Assembly (NCBI GenBank): GCA_022784805.1
Contig: JALFYG010000052.1
Span: 1-5,993 of the forward strand
Direction: 5' to 3'
Source of the DNA: Spirochaetales bacterium
GTDB lineage: Bacteria; Spirochaetota; Spirochaetia; Sphaerochaetales; Sphaerochaetaceae
DNA: 5,993 nt
A program made the position numbers and the translations under genes. Each line of letters begins with the position of its first letter. The first letter of the stretch is position 1. Below are positions 1 through 4,871 of the stretch, in pieces. The notes beneath the pieces were generated by a model, which made no database searches, was not told where the DNA came from, and saw only the letters and a program-made list of their open reading frames with translations.

Positions 1-88
1 TCAATGCAAGGCCGACAATCTCCCTTGCATGTTCCGGGTTGGAGAAGAAAAGCTTGGACGACCTGTCTTTGCGTTTCTCTTTCTTCAT
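1..88 (-). CDS. Unrecognised protein, N-terminal 29 residues only (runs off left edge)
   Basis: The reading frame starts at the ATG complementary to 86-88 and is open to the window edge, giving 29 residues. They begin MKKEKRKDRSSKLFFSNPEH and continue AREIVGLAL. The start is supported by a very strong ribosome binding site, AAGGAGGG at 92-99, which leaves 4 nt between GGAGG and the ATG. The basic start followed by 'KLFFSNPEHAREIV' faintly resembles the N-terminus of Rpn/YhgA-type PD-(D/E)XK nucleases (putative transposase_31 family), which often open with a 'xxLFSNPE' segment. This is a weak similarity over a few residues, and none of the catalytic residues lie inside the window, so the function is left open. 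The gene is in the same direction as the ATPase at 387-1553 but 298 nt away, so it probably has its own promoter. Confidence 0.6.
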   Translation of the reverse strand, partial: MKKEKRKDRSSKLFFSNPEHAREIVGLAL

Positions 89-91
89 TTT

Positions 92-99
92 CCCTCCTT
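92..99 (-). promoter_or_regulatory. Strong Shine-Dalgarno site of the left-edge gene
   Basis: AAGGAGGG on the minus strand is a nearly full anti-16S complement. It lies 4 nt (from GGAGG) before the ATG at 88, slightly closer than usual. It is the main evidence that the short open frame at the left edge is a true gene start. Confidence 0.75.
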
Positions 100-198
100 A
101 CTTCTATAACGCGAAAAAACGAAAAAATGACATGTGAAAAATAAGGAGTTACGGTGTTTTAAAAATACAACTTAAATCAATGCATGCAATTAAAATTT

Positions 199-237
199 TC
201 AAATATTTTTTCAGAGGGCTTCATTATGAATATTTGA
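199..237. repeat. 9-bp inverted repeat, AT-rich
   Basis: TCAAATATT (199-207) is perfectly complementary to AATATTTGA (229-237), with a 21-nt spacer. It is AT-rich and not followed by a clear T-tract on either strand, so it is a weak hairpin or a possible protein-binding site rather than a recognisable terminator. In such AT-rich DNA it could be chance. Confidence 0.4.
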
Positions 238-268
238 TCCGGAAATAATCTTTCAAAAGTTTTCATTC

Positions 269-348
269 TATCGGCAAAGTTTCCAAATACTTATGCCCAT
301 CCTTTTCTCATATTTTTGCCGATAAAGTAGTCTATTATCATTTGGAAA
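269..348. repeat. Two interleaved inverted repeats (A-B-A'-B' order), possible pseudoknot
   Basis: Arm A, TATCGGCAAA (269-278), is perfectly complementary to A', TTTGCCGATA (315-324). Arm B, TTTCCAAAT (280-288), is perfectly complementary to B', ATTTGGAAA (340-348). A and B are separated by one base, while A' and B' are 15 nt apart and come in the same order rather than the reversed order of a simple hairpin. In a minus-strand transcript (3' region of the ATPase mRNA) the order is pseudoknot-like, with 9-bp and 10-bp stems. The complementarities are seen directly. RNA folding, or a role as paired protein-binding sites, is inference. Confidence 0.55.
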
Positions 349-386
349 AGACTGAGAATCATTAAACTTTCAATGCTTATTTTGCA

Positions 387-1553
387 CTACTCCCGCAAGG
401 TTTCTGCCAGTTCTGAGTAATTAAGATATCTGCACCCTTCATAAGAATCATAGTCGTCCCCGCAATAGATGACGCTCATTGGCCCCGCGTTAGGTTCTGC
501 GTTGCAGAAAAGCTTCATATTCTTTGCGTATTCTTTATTAGGAGTCATCGAAGATTTGATCTCAAAAGGAAACAGCATTCCTTCTTTTTTTAGAATCAAA
601 TCCACTTCAACTCCTTTCTCTGTCCTCATATAGAAAAGATTAGGTGTTTTATTGTCGTTCAATCTACACTTTAAAGCTTCCAGCACAACCATGTTTTCAA
701 AGAGACTTCCTCTTAAAGGATCTCTAGATGCCTGTCTTGCTGTCTCAATTCCCAAGAGATATGAAGCCAGCCCTGGCTCTACAAAATACACTTTTGGAGA
801 TTTTGTTATTCGCTTACTTATATTCGAAAAATAGGGCTGGAGTCTGAAGACAATAAAAGAGTCTTCCAAAACAGACAGCCATTCCCCCAATGTTGTCGAC
901 GAGACACCGACTTCTCCCGCCATACTACTTAAGTTGACAACTTGCCCGACTCTTCCTGCAAGTAGAGTCAGAAAACGAAGGAAAAGATTCAGATTCTTCA
1001 CAGCAATCATCTGGCGGAGGTCTTTTTCCACGTAAGTGTCCAGATAGTCACGATAATAAACGTCTGGATCTCTTACTTGATCCAAGTACAACTCTGGCAT
1101 AAAGCCTCTGATAAGGCTTTCATCAACTTCTTTCATCTTTCCACAAAGACGCAGTTCTTCGACGCTAAGAGGAAACAGCGTGTGGATCGTGGTTCTTCCT
1201 GCCAATGACTGAGCCACTGCTTCTCTTAGCCCAGGTTGATGACTTCCAGTCAAAATGAATCGACCATTCTGCCTTCTATTTTCATCGACTTTCACTTGGA
1301 TAGCTGAAAGAAGTTCAGGAACACGTTGGATTTCATCGATGATCATTGGCTCAGGATATTTCTTGAAAAACCCAATATAGTCTTTTTCAGCCAATTCTCT
1401 TGCAGCCATGTCTTCAAGATTCACATAGGTGTAATCGGAAAATAGTTCTTTTACCAAAGTAGTCTTTCCTGCTTGTCTCGGACCAAGTAAAGTGACAACA
1501 GGAACTTGCCCTGCACTCTTAAGTATGGTGTCTGATTGAACTCTTTTGATCAT
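387..1553 (-). CDS. AAA_14 / DUF4143 family ATPase with PD-(D/E)XK-like C-terminus
   Basis: A 388-residue cytoplasmic protein of the widespread AAA_14-DUF4143 family; its length is normal, so it looks intact. The ATPase domain (about 1-165) has Walker A GPRQAGKTT (24-32), Walker B 'MIIDEIQ' with D73-E74, a sensor-like 'ILTGS' (100-104) and the family's 'SLAGR' (116-120). The DUF4143 part (about 165-388) includes a helix-turn-helix-like stretch around 'LSSMAGEVGVSSTTLGEWL'. It ends with FEN (E286), 'EVDLIL' (E316, D318) and 'FEIKSS' (E331, K333), the D...E-x-K pattern of PD-(D/E)XK nuclease folds. The biochemical role of this family is not established, so no specific function is assigned. The ATG at 1553 matches the usual 'MIKR' family start. 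A modest AAGGA site (1565-1569) lies 11 nt upstream, behind a good promoter overlapped by a palindrome. The gene is divergent from the helicase-nuclease gene at 1739, a layout compatible with shared control. Confidence 0.93.
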   Translation of the reverse strand: MIKRVQSDTILKSAGQVPVVTLLGPRQAGKTTLVKELFSDYTYVNLEDMAARELAEKDYIGFFKKYPEPMIIDEIQRVPELLSAIQVKVDENRRQNGRFILTGSHQPGLREAVAQSLAGRTTIHTLFPLSVEELRLCGKMKEVDESLIRGFMPELYLDQVRDPDVYYRDYLDTYVEKDLRQMIAVKNLNLFLRFLTLLAGRVGQVVNLSSMAGEVGVSSTTLGEWLSVLEDSFIVFRLQPYFSNISKRITKSPKVYFVEPGLASYLLGIETARQASRDPLRGSLFENMVVLEALKCRLNDNKTPNLFYMRTEKGVEVDLILKKEGMLFPFEIKSSMTPNKEYAKNMKLFCNAEPNAGPMSVIYCGDDYDSYEGCRYLNYSELAETLRE

Positions 1554-1577
1554 ATTGATGTTAGTCCTTATGAAGAT

Positions 1578-1605
1578 AGTATATAATATAGAGCGTAATT
1601 TTCAA
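1578..1605 (-). promoter_or_regulatory. Sigma70-type promoter of the DUF4143 ATPase gene
   Basis: On the minus strand, -35 TTGAAA (1600-1605) and -10 TATACT (1578-1583) are separated by 16 nt. Both hexamers are close to consensus. Transcription would start near 1571, just before the AAGGA site at 1565-1569, giving a short leader of about 18 nt. The -35 box lies inside the palindrome at 1593-1625. Confidence 0.65.
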
Positions 1606-1625
1606 GTTAAACTTGAATATTACGC
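1593..1625. repeat. 33-bp near-perfect palindrome, candidate operator
   Basis: Left arm GCGTAATTTTCAAGTT (1593-1608) and right arm AACTTGAATATTACGC (1610-1625) are complementary at 15 of 16 positions (the one mismatch is 1600/1618), around a single central base at 1609. It covers the -35 box of the ATPase promoter, so a dimeric protein bound here would block RNA polymerase. The same symmetry places TTGAAT (1613-1618) on the plus strand, a possible weak -35 box pointing at the helicase. There is no T-tract on either side, which argues against a terminator. The regulator is unknown; the ATPase itself, which has a helix-turn-helix-like segment, is one guess. Confidence 0.65.
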
Positions 1626-1722
1626 CCAAACTTAAAGAATAACCTGCAGAGAATCCCTAAAACTCCATTATGTAAGACTAAAGAAATGACAAGCATACTT
1701 GAAAGTCAAAAACTTAATCACA

Positions 1723-1731
1723 TGCTATAGT
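1723..1731 (+). promoter_or_regulatory. Extended -10 promoter of the helicase gene
   Basis: TGCTATAGT (1723-1731) matches the extended -10 pattern TGnTATAAT with one difference. No -35 box has good spacing: TTGAAA at 1699-1704 would leave 21 nt, too long for a standard promoter, though the extended -10 can compensate. Initiation would be expected at about 1737-1739, right at the helicase ATG, implying a leaderless or almost leaderless mRNA. A weaker alternative pair lies further upstream: TTGAAT (1613-1618), 16-nt spacer, AAGAAT (1635-1640). Confidence 0.45.
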
Positions 1732-1738
1732 ACATATC

Positions 1739-4453
1739 ATGGACTGGCGGTTGTATTGCGTAATAGACAACAAAGATGGCAGAGATATCACAGAAGATAT
1801 CTTAACCATCTACAAAAATGAAGAAAGCTCCAGATACTGCATTACATTCGTAAATAGTCCCATTGAGTTTAAATATAGCTTGGGTAGAATCACCTACATA
1901 GAGGAGCCAAAGCAGTTAGCCGTGGACAATAGGCTTGTATTTATTAAAGGGAAACTTCAACCGGAAATAAAAGAGATCCTTCACTTTGATTCCTGGTGTA
2001 AGGTTATATACTTCGACGACAAGAAGGCCACTGTCCCTTTCTCATCCATACAATTTGTCAAAGACAAAAGAACGGAACAAGGTATTTCTGCAATAGTGGA
2101 TTACTTGATGGAAGTTGCAGCAATCGACGAATCCAGAACCTCTGACGAGGATGATGAACCAGGCTTCCTCGTCTCTCAATTGAAAGATATGAAAATCAGA
2201 GATGACTCTGTTCTTAATACTCTTCTCAATCAAGATAATCTATCTAAAGAGAAATACAACAATCCAATCATCGCTCCTTTCTCCGCCAATTTATCGCAAA
2301 TGCAAGCTATAAAAAGAGCCTTACAATCGAAGATATCAATTATTCAGGGACCTCCAGGCACAGGTAAGACACAAACCATCCTTAATATCATTTCAAATCT
2401 TCTTATTGAAGGAAAAACCATTGCAGTTGTCTCTGGGAACAATGAGGCAACGAGAAACGTCTATGAAAAACTGGAAAGAGAAAACTTAGGTTCTCTTTGT
2501 GCTTTCTTGGGAAACAAAGCAAATATAGAGCATTTCTTTTCCTCCCAACCTTCAAAAGACACTCTTAAGAAAACCTTTGAACACATCGATAAGGCCTCAA
2601 AGCCAGAAGAAATGAAAGAGATTGAAGAGAAGGTAAAGGAAATCTATAAATCCACCAGGAAAAAAGCCAAGTATATTTCTTTTATCCGAGAGCTTCAGGT
2701 AGAGGAAACAGAGAATGAGTACAATACAAGTCCAGCCCCTCGCATTCCCAAGAAGTTATTGAAGGATTATTCCTCTGAAGGTTTATTAAAATCTGCAGCT
2801 TTCATTGAAACGATCTATTCCTCTTTCAGATGGATGTTTCTGACAAAGTTCAAGATGTTTCTTCATTTCGGATTCTGGCCAAAGTCAGATTTCTCTCCAT
2901 CCACTGCCATAGACTTCCTACTTGGGCGGTATTATCCTGCAAAAATCGATGAACTAAAGTCGACAATTCAAGATATTGCAATGAAATATCCATCGGAATA
3001 CATAAATGATACTCTTAAAACATATTATGGAAAATCTACTGAATATCTTTTTTACTATCTAAAAGAGCGTTATTCTAAATTGGAGGACAAGTGTTTTACC
3101 CCAAAGGGATATAGAACAAGCAACGACTTTCTTACTCACTACCCAATTGTTTTAAGCACCACCCACTCTCTTCAGTACTCCGCGCCTAGGGGTGTCTTAT
3201 TCGATTACGTTATTATCGACGAGTCGAGCCAGGTTAATCTGACAAGTGCTTTTTTAGCCTTGGCTTCAGCGAGAAACGCTGTAATTGTAGGGGATTCCAA
3301 GCAACTACCACATGTTGTTCCAGAAATACTAAAAGAACCCTTGGATGTCATACGACACAAATACAATCTGCCCTCCTTCATTGACTACAGAAGATTCAGT
3401 ATTCTCGGCGCCATTATCGCGGCTTATGGGGGCAATATTCCAAATACTCTTTTAAAAGAGCACTACCGATGTGATCCTGAGATCATTGGCTTTTGCAACA
3501 AGAGATTCTATGACAACCAGTTGGTAATCCAGACACAACACAAAAAGAGCTGCGGCATAAAAATCATCGAAACCCCTTCCCATACAGCAATCGGAAGAAC
3601 AAATCCTCGTCAAATGGAGATCATCAGATCAGAAATACTTCCTTCTCAAGAAAAACAAGAAGATATCGGGGTTGTAGCACCTTACAGAGATCAAGTTTCA
3701 CTCATCAGAAACAACTTGAAAGATGAAAGAATACTCGTAGATACAGTACATAAGTTCCAAGGAAAAGAGCGTGATACTATTATCCTATCCACTACATCAG
3801 ATAGGACTGTTTTCTATAATGATCCAGAACAAACTGACTTCTTAAATAATCCAAACCTTATTAATGTGGCTGTTTCCAGAGCAAAGAAAAAACTGTTCGT
3901 CATAGCTTCATCTGAAGCTCTGAACCAAAAAGGAACATTGCTGCATGATTTTTCAAGCTACGCCCAATATTACTCAAGTAATACAGAACGAAGAAAGACC
4001 GATGTTCTCTCTGTCTTCGACCTTATGTATGATGACTACTCTCCTATTCTGGAAGAGATGAAAAAGAGAATGCTGAAGATATCAGAATATGACAGTGAGA
4101 ACATTATCGGAACAGTGATCAACGATATTTGCGTTTCAAGGCAGTTTGGACTTCTCTCTTTCAAATTTAACTATCCTTTGAGAAAAATCATTTCTCCTGG
4201 CAGTGTCAGAGACATTGAAGACAGAAACTTTATCCTATCCCCTGGCTCCCATTGTGACTTCGTTATATTTGACGACCTAAGTAAGAAAATACAACTGATA
4301 GTCGAAGTGGATGGGAAACAACATGAAAAGACCATCCAGAATCAAAGAGATAAGCGAAAAGACCGAATACTCAAATCTTTTGGTTTAAACATCATCAGAA
4401 TCAAAACTACAGATGTGAACGTAAAAGAGACAATAGAAAAACAGCTTTGCTAG
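1739..4453 (+). CDS. Superfamily 1 (UPF1/DNA2-like) helicase fused to a Vsr/DUF2726-like nuclease domain
   Basis: This 904-residue protein is an ATP-driven nucleic-acid translocase with a putative endonuclease tail. Residues 1-180 form an N-terminal region of no known function. Helicase motifs follow in order: 'NLSQMQAI' (184-191, Q-motif-like), Walker A GPPGTGKT (204-211), motif Ia 'VVSGNNEAT' (230-238), motif II DESSQ (494-498), motif III GDSKQLP (518-524), 'EHYRCDP' (574-580, motif IV region), motif V 'TVHKFQGKERD' (669-679) and motif VI 'VAVSRAK' (710-716). The long stretch between Ia and II (about 240-490) starts with a charged, probably coiled-coil segment, as in UPF1-like 1B/stalk insertions. 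The C-terminus has 'HCDFVIFD' (D840), 'VEVDGKQHE' (E856, D858, H862) and 'GLNIIRIKTTDV' (882-893), the pattern of DUF2726/DUF559/Vsr-fold nucleases. No membrane segment is seen. An in-frame stop at 1715-1717 makes the ATG at 1739 the first possible start; it has no Shine-Dalgarno site. Helicase-nuclease fusions of this kind occur in phage defence, but that role is inferred here. Confidence 0.9.
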   Translation: MDWRLYCVIDNKDGRDITEDILTIYKNEESSRYCITFVNSPIEFKYSLGRITYIEEPKQLAVDNRLVFIKGKLQPEIKEILHFDSWCKVIYFDDKKATVPFSSIQFVKDKRTEQGISAIVDYLMEVAAIDESRTSDEDDEPGFLVSQLKDMKIRDDSVLNTLLNQDNLSKEKYNNPIIAPFSANLSQMQAIKRALQSKISIIQGPPGTGKTQTILNIISNLLIEGKTIAVVSGNNEATRNVYEKLERENLGSLCAFLGNKANIEHFFSSQPSKDTLKKTFEHIDKASKPEEMKEIEEKVKEIYKSTRKKAKYISFIRELQVEETENEYNTSPAPRIPKKLLKDYSSEGLLKSAAFIETIYSSFRWMFLTKFKMFLHFGFWPKSDFSPSTAIDFLLGRYYPAKIDELKSTIQDIAMKYPSEYINDTLKTYYGKSTEYLFYYLKERYSKLEDKCFTPKGYRTSNDFLTHYPIVLSTTHSLQYSAPRGVLFDYVIIDESSQVNLTSAFLALASARNAVIVGDSKQLPHVVPEILKEPLDVIRHKYNLPSFIDYRRFSILGAIIAAYGGNIPNTLLKEHYRCDPEIIGFCNKRFYDNQLVIQTQHKKSCGIKIIETPSHTAIGRTNPRQMEIIRSEILPSQEKQEDIGVVAPYRDQVSLIRNNLKDERILVDTVHKFQGKERDTIILSTTSDRTVFYNDPEQTDFLNNPNLINVAVSRAKKKLFVIASSEALNQKGTLLHDFSSYAQYYSSNTERRKTDVLSVFDLMYDDYSPILEEMKKRMLKISEYDSENIIGTVINDICVSRQFGLLSFKFNYPLRKIISPGSVRDIEDRNFILSPGSHCDFVIFDDLSKKIQLIVEVDGKQHEKTIQNQRDKRKDRILKSFGLNIIRIKTTDVNVKETIEKQLC

Positions 4454-4526
4454 TTTCTCTTCTTTATTCTGGTCTGGTTATACCAAAAAAGAAGCTATAT
4501 CTCACTCTATAACCCCTTAACATGCG

Positions 4527-4574
4527 GATTATCAGCCGTATAACCTACTTTTATCCTTGATATGGCTGATTATC
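4527..4574 (+). repeat. Alternative stem competing with the helicase terminator
   Basis: Bases 4527-4541 (GATTATCAGCCGTAT) can pair with 4560-4574 (ATATGGCTGATTATC) over 15 positions, with one mismatch (4530/4571) and one G-T wobble (4538/4563). The right arm takes most of the sequence needed by the terminator hairpin at 4555-4578, so the two structures exclude each other, as in attenuators. There is no plus-strand gene downstream for it to control. It may instead shape the 3' end of the helicase mRNA or of a small RNA, or be fortuitous, because TGATTATCA is itself nearly palindromic. Confidence 0.45.
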
Positions 4575-4584
4575 AAGGGTTTTT
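4555..4584 (+). terminator. Rho-independent terminator of the helicase gene
   Basis: CCTTGATA (4555-4562) pairs perfectly with TATCAAGG (4571-4578) around an 8-nt loop. The stem is followed after one G by five T's (4580-4584). It lies about 100 nt after the helicase stop codon, in the right orientation. Confidence 0.7.
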
Positions 4585-4607
4585 GTCAGTTATCTCTTAT
4601 TTTCCCC

Positions 4608-4766
4608 TTATTCTTTCTTACCCTTAATCTGAAATGGATGTAGGCAATAATAAATATCAAGTTTTTGGTATTTAAGCCAAAAGTAAATGCAGCCATGTTG
4701 GCACCCTCTATAGAGGTTCATTCCTCCCTTGGGAGATACTATTCCCTTCACTTTCACGTAATGCAT
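4608..4766 (-). pseudogene. 5' remnant of an SPL-family radical SAM protein gene
   Basis: From the ATG at 4766 the frame encodes MHYVKVKGIVSPKGG, then MNLYRGCQHGCIY, and stops at the TAA at 4608-4610 after 52 residues. The first 28 residues (4683-4766) closely match the known start of SPL-family radical SAM proteins, whose hallmark continues 'YRGCxHGCIYCDxRS'. Here C22 and C26 of the CxxxCxxC cluster motif are present, but residue 29 is Phe instead of the third Cys, and nothing after it resembles the family in any frame. Family members are normally several times longer. The frame could begin at 4784, but the MHY start fits the family. No Shine-Dalgarno site is visible. The coding start survives and the rest is replaced by unrelated DNA from about 4682 leftwards. 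It lies just downstream of the sugar operon terminator, in the same direction, so it was probably once the next gene. Family identity is from recalled sequence pattern, not a search. Confidence 0.75.
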
Positions 4767-4823
4767 AGCTATATCATAGCCCATAAGCCATCTAAATAAT
4801 TATGTTTTTGCTTTTTTATCTCT

Positions 4824-4850
4824 AAAAATGGCCAGACAAAAGCCTGGCCA
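4824..4850 (-). terminator. Rho-independent terminator of the sugar transporter operon
   Basis: On the minus strand TGGCCAGGC (4850-4842) pairs with GTCTGGCCA (4837-4829) over 9 bp with one G-U pair and a TTTT loop. It is followed immediately by five T's (4828-4824). It starts 21 nt after the permease stop codon, and marks the permease as the last gene of its operon. Confidence 0.9.
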
Positions 4851-4871
4851 AGGGAGTAGTGTTTTTCGCTC

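Larger units (their letters stand above)
89..386. other. Gene-free AT-rich interval with several inverted repeats
   Basis: No coding region was supported on either strand of this 298-base stretch; the open frames are short and lack ribosome binding sites. It is very AT-rich. It holds a 9-bp inverted repeat (199-207/229-237), two interleaved inverted repeats (269-278/315-324 and 280-288/340-348) and an 8-bp palindrome TGCATGCA (181-188). It is both the 3' flank of the ATPase gene and the leader/promoter region of the left-edge gene, all on the minus strand. No canonical GC-rich hairpin plus T-tract terminator for the ATPase was found, and no confident -35/-10 pair for the left-edge gene. Confidence 0.6.
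4454..4871. other. Convergent intergenic region with two terminators and a gene remnant
   Basis: The 418 bases between the convergent helicase and permease genes hold, in order: an AT-rich trailer with an inverted repeat GGTTATA/TATAACC (4476-4482/4508-4514), the helicase terminator (4555-4584) with an overlapping alternative stem (4527-4574), a truncated radical SAM reading frame on the minus strand (4608-4766), and the sugar operon terminator (4824-4850). No RNA gene was recognised. Confidence 0.6.

Noticed and set aside
181..188. Palindrome TGCATGCA
   Set aside because: Eight bases long with no partner copy or promoter context found; too short to interpret.
180..248. Plus-strand 22-codon frame starting MHAIKIFKYF
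   Set aside because: No ribosome binding site, very AT-rich, no similarity recognised, and a frame of this length is expected by chance.
177..362. Minus-strand frame with 23 codons, one TAA (291-293), then 37 more codons ending at a TGA, looking faintly like a broken gene
   Set aside because: No Shine-Dalgarno site, no recognisable family, and it overlaps the interleaved inverted repeats, which explain the conserved look of part of the sequence. A decayed gene cannot be excluded but is not supported.
652..834. Plus-strand 60-codon frame inside the DUF4143 ATPase gene
   Set aside because: Antisense to a well-supported coding region, with no ribosome binding site or family resemblance.
2042..2233. 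Minus-strand 63-codon frame inside the helicase gene
   Set aside because: Antisense to the helicase N-terminal region and not protein-like.
4704..4715. Perfect 12-bp palindrome CCTCTATAGAGG
   Set aside because: It lies within codons of the radical SAM remnant (N-L-Y-R-G) and is explained by that coding sequence; not promoted to a regulatory site.
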